Assembly: GCF_004331675.1 (NCBI RefSeq)
Contig: NZ_SJSN01000027.1
Coordinates: 1-34,549 of the forward strand
Origin: Pedobacter frigidisoli
GTDB lineage: Bacteria > Bacteroidota > Bacteroidia > Sphingobacteriales > Sphingobacteriaceae
Direction: 5' to 3'
Length of the DNA: 34,549 nucleotides
Shown: positions 16,054-24,123 of the stretch, one piece after another
Layout of the letters: the number at the start of each line of letters is the position of its first letter
Numbering within the stretch: position 1 is the stretch's first letter
Program-made: the position numbers and the translations under genes
The notes under the pieces: model-generated
Database searches by the model: none
What the model saw: only the letters and a program-made list of their open reading frames with translations
What the model was told of the DNA's origin: nothing

Positions 16054-18423
16054 ATGTTTCGATTAAACTTAAAAATCGCGTTGCGGAACCTTTGGAAAAA
16101 CAAAGGTTTCTCGCTTATAAATATTGGTGGCTTAGCCATTGGCTTGGCAAGTTGTATGATTTTGTTGTTGTATGTAGTATATGAATTCGGCTACGATAAA
16201 CAATATAAAAATTACAAATCGACTTATATAGCCTACACTAATATGAAGGCGAATGGTAAAACTTTTAGTTGGGCTTGGACTCCAGGTTTACTTTCTCAAG
16301 AATTAAAAGAAAATGTTACTGGCGTAAGTAATAGTGCCCGCAGTTCTTATCCTATTTCGCTTTTGATTGGCAATGGAGAGAACAAACTTAAAAATAAGGG
16401 CATGTTTGTAGACCCTGCTTATTTAAAAATATTCGATTTTGATTTTATAGATGGAACTTCTGATAATATTTTGCAAAATATTAACACCGTTATTTTAACC
16501 AAATCATTGGCGAAAAAACTGTTTGGCAACCATTCTTCCATCAATAAAATAGTTAAGCTGGATAATCTGGAACCGCTAAAAGTTGAAGCAGTAATAGACG
16601 ATATTCCCCAAAATAGTAGCTTAACGTTTGATTATTTAATGCCATGGAAATTATACGAAAAGAGAGAAACATGGACAAAGAAACAAGGTTGGGGAAGCAA
16701 TTTTTGCTTAACAGTTGTACAATTGCAAAATAGTAACACGTTGGCGCAGGTAAATACTTCGATAAAAGACCTTTTTCATCGGATGGATAAAGACCAAGAA
16801 AATGAATTATTCTTACATCCTTTAAGTAAATGGCATTTATATGGCGATTTCGAAAACGGAAAATCTGTTGGAGGAAAGATAAGCCAGCTTAAAATATTTT
16901 TGCTGTTGGCAATTTGTATTTTGTTAATTGCTTGTGTAAACTTCATGAACTTGTCAACATCTCGTTCAGAAAAAAGAGCAAAAGAAGTAGGCGTTCGCAA
17001 AGCGATTGGCTCTAGTAGAAAATCCCTTATCTCACAATTTATTTTAGAAAGTACACTTTTATCATTTATAGGTACAGTTGTAGCCTTCATTTTACTAGAA
17101 ATTAGTCTGCCATATTTTAACAATTTGCTAAATATCAATTTGATTATTCAATATAATGATTGGAGATATTGGCTAACACTAATTTGTTTGATACTTTTTA
17201 CTGGGTTAATTGCAGGTAGTTACCCTGCATTTTATCTTTCCTCTTTCGAGCCTGTAAAAGTGCTTAAAGGTTTCAGTATAAAGGCAGGCTCGGCATTTTC
17301 TGTAAGAAAGGTTTTAGTGGTTTTTCAGTTTGTATTCGCTTCATGTTTAATTGTTTGTACATCAGTTATTTATCAGCAATTAAATTACATCAAAAACAAA
17401 CCACTTGGTTACAATAGTAATGGTTTGGTTCAGCTATCGGCAGAGGGAAATTTAAAAAATCTGCAAAAGATAAATTTATTGAGAGAAAGATTAGTAAAAG
17501 CTGGTGCGGTTACAAATGTTTCTACCTTAAGCATGAGTCTTAGTAATGGAGGTAATAACACATCTGGAATTAGTTGGCCTGGTAAAAACCCAAATACCAG
17601 CGTATTATTTAACAACAGGGCAATTGGTTATGATTTTGTGGAAACCATTGGTGCAAAAATGGTTGAGGGCAGAAGCATTTCTAAACAGTTTGAAAAGGAT
17701 AGCAATAGTGTAATATTTAACGAGGCGGGTATAAAAGCCATGGGGATGAAAAATCCTATCGGGAAAAAAATTAAATGGGATACGGGAGAGAATGTTATTG
17801 TTGGCGTAATGAAAGATTTTGTGATTGATAATCCTTTTCAAAAGGTAGAACCGATGATATTGTATTCGGCATTTAAAGATAATGTTTCGGTAATTTTGCT
17901 CAAGTTAAATCCATCGGCAAATGTTACTGCATCGTTATCAAAAATTGATGAAATTGTAAAAGAAATCAATCCCGATTATCCTATTGATAGAGAATTTGTA
18001 AACCAATCTTTCGAGCAAAAATTTGAAAACGAAAAATTATTAGGGACACTGTCTAATTGGTTTGGTGGTTTTGCCATCTTTATTTCTTGCCTTGGTTTAC
18101 TTGGACTGGCTTTATTTATGGCAGAGCAACGTAAAAAAGAAATCAGCATTCGTAAAGTTTTGGGCGCTAGTACAGGCAATATCCTTACATTATTAAACAA
18201 AGATTTTATTAAACTAGTGGCTATCGCTAATGTAATAGCCTTTCCATTAGCTTATGTCATTATTAATCAATGGCTTTCTGCTTTTGAATACAGAGTGGCC
18301 ATATCTTTTTTGCCATTTTCATTGGCGATAGTTATTTCGGTTTTGATTGCCATTTTAACCGTAAGCATACAATCTATAAAAGTAGCAAAAGCAAATCCAA
18401 TTGATGCACTGAAATATGAATAA
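16054..18423 (+). CDS. FtsX/MacB-like ABC transporter permease 4 (close paralogue of permease 1)
   Basis: The protein has 789 residues, exactly the length of permease 1, and long stretches are identical in both: NKGFSLINIGGLAIGLASC at the start and LGTLSNWFGGFAIFISCLG plus AEQRKKEISIRKVLGAST near the end. The periplasmic domains also align (GKTFSWAWTP versus GKTFSWSWTP) but have diverged. This indicates duplication of an ancestor, with permeases 2 and 3 lying between the copies. Its start has aggagg six bases before the ATG, from repeat cassette 3. Topology and role are as for permease 1. Confidence 0.93.
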   Translation: MFRLNLKIALRNLWKNKGFSLINIGGLAIGLASCMILLLYVVYEFGYDKQYKNYKSTYIAYTNMKANGKTFSWAWTPGLLSQELKENVTGVSNSARSSYPISLLIGNGENKLKNKGMFVDPAYLKIFDFDFIDGTSDNILQNINTVILTKSLAKKLFGNHSSINKIVKLDNLEPLKVEAVIDDIPQNSSLTFDYLMPWKLYEKRETWTKKQGWGSNFCLTVVQLQNSNTLAQVNTSIKDLFHRMDKDQENELFLHPLSKWHLYGDFENGKSVGGKISQLKIFLLLAICILLIACVNFMNLSTSRSEKRAKEVGVRKAIGSSRKSLISQFILESTLLSFIGTVVAFILLEISLPYFNNLLNINLIIQYNDWRYWLTLICLILFTGLIAGSYPAFYLSSFEPVKVLKGFSIKAGSAFSVRKVLVVFQFVFASCLIVCTSVIYQQLNYIKNKPLGYNSNGLVQLSAEGNLKNLQKINLLRERLVKAGAVTNVSTLSMSLSNGGNNTSGISWPGKNPNTSVLFNNRAIGYDFVETIGAKMVEGRSISKQFEKDSNSVIFNEAGIKAMGMKNPIGKKIKWDTGENVIVGVMKDFVIDNPFQKVEPMILYSAFKDNVSVILLKLNPSANVTASLSKIDEIVKEINPDYPIDREFVNQSFEQKFENEKLLGTLSNWFGGFAIFISCLGLLGLALFMAEQRKKEISIRKVLGASTGNILTLLNKDFIKLVAIANVIAFPLAYVIINQWLSAFEYRVAISFLPFSLAIVISVLIAILTVSIQSIKVAKANPIDALKYE

Positions 18424-18512
18424 AGGCGGAAAGCTGGAAAGTTTTAAGGTAAAGGGCTTAAGCACCCAAAACCTTTCAGCCTTCAACCTTTTAACCTTCA
18501 ACCTATAAAAAT
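18424..18512. repeat. Low-complexity spacer between permeases 4 and 5
   Basis: This 89-base gap does not carry the GC-rich cassette. It has ggaaag/aaggt iterations followed by the complementary sense (ctttcagccttcaacctttt), so it can fold back on itself. It is a different repeat type from the cassettes at the other permease junctions. Confidence 0.5.
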
Positions 18513-20906
18513 ATGTTCAAACTTAACTTAAAAATCGCCTGGCGAAACCTTTGGAAAAACAAGGGTTATACATTTATTAATATTCTTGGTCTATCCATCA
18601 GCTTAGCCAGCTGTATCCTCATATTTATTTTTGTGCGGTACGAACTAAGTTTTGATAAGAATTTTGAAAACAGTGAGAGAATTTACCGTGTAGTTTCTCA
18701 ATGGAAGTATGCGGATGGAAACGAATTTTATTCGCAAGGTGTGCCGCGACCATTAGCCCCGGCAATGCGAAATGATTTTGCCCAATTAGAGAAAGTTGCC
18801 GCAGTACAGCAAGGTGGTGGCACTTTAAAAATTAAGGCGCAAAACGGACGAGCTGAAATAAAAGATTTCGAAATGACCTTTTACCTCGAACCTTCGTTTT
18901 TCGAAATCTTTAAATATCAATGGCTTTCGGGAAATCCCAATCAATCGTTAACCGAGCCTAATGCCATGGTTTTAACAGAAAAAACAGCCAATAAATATTT
19001 TGGCGATTGGCATAAAGCTTTAGGAAGTACCATTAATTTAGATAACGAAACTAATTTTAAGGTTACCGGAGTTATAAAAGACACCGAACCAAACACTAGT
19101 TTTCCGCTAAAGGTTATTTTAAGCTATGCTAGTTATCTGGATAAAAACAGCAAAAGTTGGGGCTCTGTTTCCTCAAATTCAGAGTGTTATGTTTTATTGC
19201 AAAAAGGAATAAACATAAAGGATTTAGATAAGCCATTGGCTCAATTTATTAAGAAATATTATGTAGAAGAGGCTCCAGGTAAGGAAAGCAATAGTTTTCA
19301 GTCGTTAGGAGATATTCATTTTAATGATAAATACGGAAACTTTAATCAAGCCACTACCTCCTACAAACAACTTATCGGCATAAGTATAATCGGCTTGTTT
19401 TTATTATTAACGGCATGTATAAACTTCATAAACTTAGCTACAGCCCAAGCTATAAGTCGATCTAAGGAAGTAGGCGTTCGCAAAGTGATGGGTAGCAGGC
19501 GCAAACAATTAATTTGGCAATTCTTAAGCGAAACAACACTCATAACATTTATAGCGCTATTATTAGCCTGTGTGTTTACAGAATTAGCATTGCCAGCAAT
19601 GGAAAGCCTGTTTGGTGCCGAAGTTACTTTTGGCTTATTTACGCATCCCATCATTTTTGTTTTCTTATTGGCGATGCTAGTCTTAGTAAGTTTCCTTGCG
19701 GGATTATACCCTGCAATGATTATGTCGGGCTTTAGTCCGGCGCTTGCAATAAAAAATCGAGTAAGTTCGGCTAATGCCGGAGGCGTGGGCTTACGTAAAA
19801 CATTGGTCGTAATACAATTTTCGATAACGGCAATATTGATCGTAAGTACGCTTGTTATTATCAAACAAATGAGTTTCATTCGTGATAAATCCTTAGGTTT
19901 CGATACCAAAGCTGTGGCAATAATTGAGCTACCATCTGATAGTCTCAGCTTATTGAAGTACAATAGTTTTAAAAGCCAACTGCTTGCTAAAAAGGGCGTT
20001 AAGAATGTTAGTTTTAATGGCTCGGCACCCTCGTCGAGTAATAATAATGAAACGAGTTTTACTTATAATAGCTCAAAAACTGCTGATTTTCAAGTAAATA
20101 CAAAAATAGCCGACGAAACCTACTTAGAAACCTTTGGTCTATCCCTTGTTGCCGGACGATCGCTATCAAAAAGTGATACCATTAAGGAATTCGTGGTGAA
20201 CGAAACATTTTTGAAAAAATTGAACGTTAAAAATCCAAATGAGGCAATAGGTAAAATCGTAAAACTTTGGGGAAAAAGTGGTCCAATTGTGGGTGTTGTA
20301 AAAGACTTTAATAATTATTCTCTCCATGAAAGCATTTCGCCAATCGCCCTATTTTCATTTAAGGATAGAGCATCAACATTGGCAATAAAACTCGAATCAA
20401 AAGAGTTATTGAGCACCATGACTGATATAGAGAAGACTTTCAATAATACATTTACCAATAATGTTTACGATGTAAGTTTTTTGGATGATCAAATCGCAAA
20501 TTACTACCATACTGAACAGATAATGGGTACTTTATTTAAGGTTTTTGCGGGGGTTGTTATCTTCATTTCCTTTATAGGTTTATTTGGATTAATCTCCTTT
20601 ATTGCCACACAACGAACAAGAGAAATTGCCATCCGCAAAGTATTGGGTGCATCTAATTTGGAATTGATAAGGATGTTAAATAGTTCCTTTATATGGATGG
20701 TTTTGATTGCAAATATGATTGCCTGGCCAATAGGTTACATTTTGGTAAAACAATGGCTATCAGGTTTTCAGTATAGAATTGAATTAAACGTGTGGCCTTT
20801 TGTTATTGCAATGGTGATTTCTGTACTGATAACTTTAATTACGGTCAGCATTCGATCTTACAAAGCTGCGGTAGCCAATACAATTGATGCACTTAAATAC
20901 GAATAA
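18513..20906 (+). CDS. FtsX/MacB-like ABC transporter permease 5
   Basis: The protein has 797 residues. It starts MFKLNLKIAWRNLWKNKGYT and has the same two-half layout: a segment near 20-42, a periplasmic domain, INFINLATAQAISRSKEVGV with VRKVMGSRRKQLIWQFLSE, a second half beginning LRKTLVVIQFSITAILIVS, a periplasmic domain, then FAGVVIFISFIGLFGLISF and EIAIRKVLGASNLELIRML, ending NTIDALKYE. The first periplasmic domain (YRVVSQWKYADGNEFYSQGV) resembles the commonest Bacteroidota form of this family more than permeases 1-4 do. It lacks the cassette and a Shine-Dalgarno sequence. It is followed after 96 bases by the second ATPase, its most likely partner by position. Confidence 0.92.
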   Translation: MFKLNLKIAWRNLWKNKGYTFINILGLSISLASCILIFIFVRYELSFDKNFENSERIYRVVSQWKYADGNEFYSQGVPRPLAPAMRNDFAQLEKVAAVQQGGGTLKIKAQNGRAEIKDFEMTFYLEPSFFEIFKYQWLSGNPNQSLTEPNAMVLTEKTANKYFGDWHKALGSTINLDNETNFKVTGVIKDTEPNTSFPLKVILSYASYLDKNSKSWGSVSSNSECYVLLQKGINIKDLDKPLAQFIKKYYVEEAPGKESNSFQSLGDIHFNDKYGNFNQATTSYKQLIGISIIGLFLLLTACINFINLATAQAISRSKEVGVRKVMGSRRKQLIWQFLSETTLITFIALLLACVFTELALPAMESLFGAEVTFGLFTHPIIFVFLLAMLVLVSFLAGLYPAMIMSGFSPALAIKNRVSSANAGGVGLRKTLVVIQFSITAILIVSTLVIIKQMSFIRDKSLGFDTKAVAIIELPSDSLSLLKYNSFKSQLLAKKGVKNVSFNGSAPSSSNNNETSFTYNSSKTADFQVNTKIADETYLETFGLSLVAGRSLSKSDTIKEFVVNETFLKKLNVKNPNEAIGKIVKLWGKSGPIVGVVKDFNNYSLHESISPIALFSFKDRASTLAIKLESKELLSTMTDIEKTFNNTFTNNVYDVSFLDDQIANYYHTEQIMGTLFKVFAGVVIFISFIGLFGLISFIATQRTREIAIRKVLGASNLELIRMLNSSFIWMVLIANMIAWPIGYILVKQWLSGFQYRIELNVWPFVIAMVISVLITLITVSIRSYKAAVANTIDALKYE

Positions 20907-20950
20907 ATAAGCTCAAAGACTAAAGATTAAAAAATTGAATATTTAACGTA

Positions 20951-20997
20951 CCTCGATACTTTTTGAGTATTGAGGGGTAAAGCCCCTTTAGGGGTTT
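20951..20997. repeat. Two hairpins before the second ATPase
   Basis: cctcgatact (20951-20960) pairs with agtattgagg (20966-20975) with one wobble. A small GC-rich palindrome, aagcccctttaggggttt (20980-20997), belongs to the locus repeat family and ends 5 bases before the ATG. It may attenuate transcription or affect initiation of the last gene. Confidence 0.5.
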
Positions 20998-21002
20998 GGA
21001 AT

Positions 21003-21686
21003 ATGATACAACTAAATAACATAGAAAAATACTACGCCAACAAGGGTGTAAAAAGTTACATTCTTCGCCATGTAACCACAACCATTAAACAGGGCGAATT
21101 TGTTTCCATTATGGGCCCGTCTGGTGCTGGGAAATCTACTTTGCTAAACATTATTGGCATGCTAGAGGAACCAACTTACGGCACTTATGAGTTTTTAGGA
21201 GAAGACGTGACTACCTTAAACGAGCGCAAACGTATAGAACTTTACAGAAATCACATTGGTTTTGTGTTTCAGGCTTACCATTTAATTGATGAGATGACGG
21301 TTTATGAAAACATTGAGGCACCATTGCTTTACAAAAAAATAGGAAGTTCTGAGCGGGCGAGTAGAATTGCAGATCTATTGGATAGATTTAACATCGTAGC
21401 CAAAAAAGATTTATTTCCTAACCAACTTTCTGGCGGACAACAGCAGTTGGTGGGTATTGCAAGGGCTTTGGCTGCTCAACCATCAATCATTTTGGCTGAT
21501 GAACCTACAGGAAACTTGCAATCGGCACAAGCGGATGAGATCATGAACTTGTTTAAAAAACTAAACCAAGAGGATGGAATTACCATTATTCAAGTAACGC
21601 ATTCGGAGAAAAATGCCACATACGGAAACCGAATTTTGCATATCGCTGATGGCGTTGTGAAAGATGATGTGAAAGTAATTGTATAG
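21003..21686 (+). CDS. ABC transporter ATP-binding protein 2 with altered D-loop
   Basis: The protein has 227 residues from ATG 21003; an in-frame TTG at 20970 would translate the palindromic repeat and is less likely. Walker A GPSGAGKS (38-45), Q90, signature LSGGQ (142-146), Walker B IILADEPTG with E167 and H200 are intact. Two positions differ from ATPase 1: L149 instead of arginine after LSGGQQQ, and the D-loop reads NLQSA with Q173 instead of aspartate. It could pair with ATPase 1 as an unequal heterodimer or form its own dimer for one or more permeases. It closes the operon. Confidence 0.93.
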   Translation: MIQLNNIEKYYANKGVKSYILRHVTTTIKQGEFVSIMGPSGAGKSTLLNIIGMLEEPTYGTYEFLGEDVTTLNERKRIELYRNHIGFVFQAYHLIDEMTVYENIEAPLLYKKIGSSERASRIADLLDRFNIVAKKDLFPNQLSGGQQQLVGIARALAAQPSIILADEPTGNLQSAQADEIMNLFKKLNQEDGITIIQVTHSEKNATYGNRILHIADGVVKDDVKVIV

Positions 21687-21744
21687 GGCAGCTGATCTAT
21701 TTAATTAAATCTTATCTGGCTTATCCTTTTCATTCGTGGATAAT

Positions 21745-21752
21745 TACCTTTG
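21745..21752 (+). promoter_or_regulatory. Candidate -7 element (TAnnTTTG) before the BtuF-like gene
   Basis: tacctttg matches the Bacteroidota -7 consensus exactly. It lies 3 bases before the ATG at 21756, which would make the mRNA nearly leaderless. No convincing -33 TTTG was found at the right distance, so this is tentative. Confidence 0.3.
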
Positions 21753-21755
21753 GAG

Positions 21756-22553
21756 ATGCAAAAGTCTTTTACTGATCAAATGGGGCGGGAGATAAATTTC
21801 GATTTTCCGCCTAAAAGGATAATCTCAATCGTTCCCTCGCAAACAGAACTGCTCTTTGATTTAGGTTTGGATCAAGAAATAATTGGTTTAACGAAATTTT
21901 GCATCCATCCCATAGAAAAATTTGCAGAGCGAACCAAAGTTGGTGGAACCAAGAAACTCAACATCGATTTAATTAAAGACCTCAAGCCAGATTTAATTAT
22001 CGGCAACAAAGAAGAAAATACTCAAAGTGATATTGAAGAGCTGGCGGAATATTTTCCTGTTTGGATGAGCGATATCTTCACGGTAGAAGATGCAATGAAA
22101 ACCATCAGACAAATAGGAGCGTTGGTTGATCGAGAGCCTGAAGCCGCATACCTTAACCACCTTATTTCTACGGGCTTTAACGATTTAAAAACACTCGCAC
22201 TTCAAAATAATATCGATAAAAAGGTCGCTTACCTCATTTGGAGAAAACCTTACATGGCTGCTGGTAAAAACACTTTTATAGATGATATTTTACTTACCAA
22301 CGGAATGACCAACGTGATCAAACAAGAGAGATATCCAGAAATAACATTGCCTCAACTTTTAACCCTAAACCCTCAACTTATTCTTCTATCATCCGAGCCA
22401 TACCCATTTGGCGAAAAACACATCGAAGAAATTCAGGCTGCTATTCCAAATACCAAAATTATGTTGGTTGATGGAGAGATGTTTAGCTGGTATGGAAGCA
22501 GGCTGGTTAAGGCTGTTCAATACTTTTTCGAGTTTCAAAAAGAACTTTATTAA
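21756..22553 (+). CDS. BtuF-like (TroA/helical-backbone) metal or cobalamin-binding-fold protein without signal peptide
   Basis: The protein has 265 residues from ATG 21756; the TTG at 21750 adds two residues only. It matches the periplasmic-binding-protein family of BtuF/FepB type: PKRIISIVPSQTELLFDLGL near the start, VGGTKKLNIDLIKDLKPDLI, then GALVDREPEAAYLN on the long helix and LILLSSEPYPFGEKH in the second lobe. Family members deliver cobalamin, haem or siderophores to an importer. Oddly, the start (MQKSFTDQMG) has neither signal peptide nor lipobox, and no BtuC/BtuD genes are adjacent, so it may be cytosolic or need another export route. It follows the transporter operon by about 70 bases but is of a different kind, so joint function is not implied. 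Confidence 0.85.
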   Translation: MQKSFTDQMGREINFDFPPKRIISIVPSQTELLFDLGLDQEIIGLTKFCIHPIEKFAERTKVGGTKKLNIDLIKDLKPDLIIGNKEENTQSDIEELAEYFPVWMSDIFTVEDAMKTIRQIGALVDREPEAAYLNHLISTGFNDLKTLALQNNIDKKVAYLIWRKPYMAAGKNTFIDDILLTNGMTNVIKQERYPEITLPQLLTLNPQLILLSSEPYPFGEKHIEEIQAAIPNTKIMLVDGEMFSWYGSRLVKAVQYFFEFQKELY

Positions 22554-22604
22554 ACATTCGGTGTTGATTCTTTGTAAATTGTACAAAAACTTAATCATCT
22601 CATC

Positions 22605-22911
22605 ATGAAAAAAATAATCTTTTTATCGCTTTTAGTAGCTGTGCTTTCCAGCTGTAGTGCAATGTTAGATAGTAGCAATGCCGCTGTGGTTAACCTTAAC
22701 TGGAAATGTGCAAAAATTGGGCATCACCACTTATCAATATGGAACGCACATCATTAATTATGGTGGCAAGCCTTACGCCCTAAAAAGCAGTTCGGTAAAT
22801 CTTGATATATATGTAGATAAGCAAGTACAAATTAAGGGGACTAAGGTTTCTGGTTATCCATTAGAAAACGGACCAGAGCTGATTGAAGTTACCCAAGTAG
22901 TAGTAAAATAG
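22605..22911 (+). pseudogene. Small lipoprotein gene with a +1 frameshift
   Basis: ATG 22605 opens a frame with a clear lipoprotein signal peptide (MKKIIFLSLLVAVLSSC, lipid cysteine C17), but this frame ends at 22757 after 50 residues. The +1 frame continues smoothly from about 22690 to the TAG at 22909-22911, encoding TLTGNVQKLGITTYQYGTH and, near its end, YVDKQVQIKGTKVSG, which looks like a small beta-barrel domain. Removing one base in gttaacc (22689-22695) joins them as AVVTLTGNV, giving about 101 residues. The total of 307 bases is one more than a multiple of three. It may be a recent mutation, a sequencing error or, less likely, programmed frameshifting. The specific family is not recognised. 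It converges with the DUF3298 gene. Confidence 0.7.
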
Positions 22912-22913
22912 CA

Positions 22914-24083
22914 TTATCTCACGCCAATCCTTTGTGCAAAAGCAGGGACTAAATATGGTTTAATTTCTGTAAAAGGAATAAAAACTACAATTTGTCCTTG
23001 CGCATAACTGGCTACCTCGTAAGGGTTGTACATAAACGCCAAACCATTCTTATTGAAATAGAAATTTTTGTTAGGCTTTAAGAAATTATCAAATAATACT
23101 GATGAAATTTGATCAGCTGTTTTGATGTTGTACTGCTTTCTTAAATTTCGCTCTAACAAAGTCTGAAGTGCATTCGTGTCAACTTTTACAACATCACTTA
23201 ATATTATCTGACGCTTATTTTTAATATCCAAACAATACATTAAACTGCTGTAGTTTCCATGTGCACCACCAGAATAGGAATCTGCAAGGAAATCAATCAC
23301 CACGTAACCATTATCATTATATTTTAAAGATTGCTGACTATTATTAGTATAATTCATCCATTCTAAAAAACCTCTATCCGGACCTTGTTTCTGCTGTTCT
23401 GTAATTTCTTTTTGATAATCAGAAAAGTAGGCATCAGCAATTTTTTTAAAGGCAATTTCCCGATCTTCACTTCCTAATCTAATGCCAGAAATCCGCTTCA
23501 ATTGATTATCCAACCATTTTCCAGATTCATCAGTTGCTTTAGGTTTTAAATATTCAAAACTGATTTGAGCGGCTGGAGATTTTGCCTTACCCGGAAATGC
23601 TTTTACAGAATCTTGATAGTAACCTATAGAAAATTCATAACTGCCATCAGGATATTCTTCGCTCAACTTAACAGGATATTTTTTAGTTTTATCACCACTT
23701 TCCCAATTTCCATCAAAGGCATTTCCTATCCATTTTAAGGCTAATTGAGGTTGCTTTGCATCTTTATCAAAATAATAATCGTAAAAACTATTCTCAAAAA
23801 GTACAACACTATCCTTGCCAATCAGTGTATCTGTAGAAAGGTTTAACCACGATCCATTGTAATAATAATCGCCATCGTAATTTCCATTTACCTTTTGCAA
23901 ATGAACAACTACAGGTTTGCCAGCAATGTTTCCCGTTAATCTTTTATAAAAATTTTCAGGTAATTCGGTATTTGCTTTCTCGGTGCTATCAATTAAACTT
24001 TCACTATTTTTTCCAGTTTTAGCATTATTACATGCCGGTAAAGTTAGTAATCCAATAAGGCAAAGGAAGATGTAGTTTTTCAT
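22914..24083 (-). CDS. DUF3298 (RsiV-like) domain lipoprotein
   Basis: The protein has 389 residues. Its signal peptide with lipobox reads LIGLLTLPAC (cysteine 18), so it is exported and lipid-anchored. An N-terminal region (about 40-170) has repeated beta-strand patterns with G-D-Y-Y-Y and W-x-G-x-W blocks. The C-terminal part (about 190-385) has the DUF4163/DUF3298 layout: SYSGGAHGNYSS, LDIKNKRQIILSDVV, NFYFNKNGLAFMYNPYEVA and VVFIPFTEIKPYL. This domain forms the extracellular part of anti-sigma factor RsiV, which binds lysozyme, but here it has no membrane helix or anti-sigma part. Molecular role unknown. It lies downstream of two lipoprotein deacetylases on the same strand. Confidence 0.85.
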   Translation of the reverse strand: MKNYIFLCLIGLLTLPACNNAKTGKNSESLIDSTEKANTELPENFYKRLTGNIAGKPVVVHLQKVNGNYDGDYYYNGSWLNLSTDTLIGKDSVVLFENSFYDYYFDKDAKQPQLALKWIGNAFDGNWESGDKTKKYPVKLSEEYPDGSYEFSIGYYQDSVKAFPGKAKSPAAQISFEYLKPKATDESGKWLDNQLKRISGIRLGSEDREIAFKKIADAYFSDYQKEITEQQKQGPDRGFLEWMNYTNNSQQSLKYNDNGYVVIDFLADSYSGGAHGNYSSLMYCLDIKNKRQIILSDVVKVDTNALQTLLERNLRKQYNIKTADQISSVLFDNFLKPNKNFYFNKNGLAFMYNPYEVASYAQGQIVVFIPFTEIKPYLVPAFAQRIGVR

Positions 24084-24123
24084 AGTTTATCAATTATTAC
24101 TGACTAATCATTTACAGATGAAA

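Noticed and set aside
19361..19963. 200-residue minus-strand reading frame
   Set aside because: It lies wholly opposite permease 5, whose coding signal is strong; the antisense product shows no domain or signal.
22605..22757. Programmed +1 frameshift in the small lipoprotein gene
   Set aside because: No slow codon, slippery site or downstream structure was seen around 22689-22695; a plain indel or base-call error is simpler.
22678..22911. Independent 77-residue protein starting at 22678
   Set aside because: The domain begins in the middle of a lipoprotein frame shifted by one base; joining the frames gives a coherent signal peptide plus domain.
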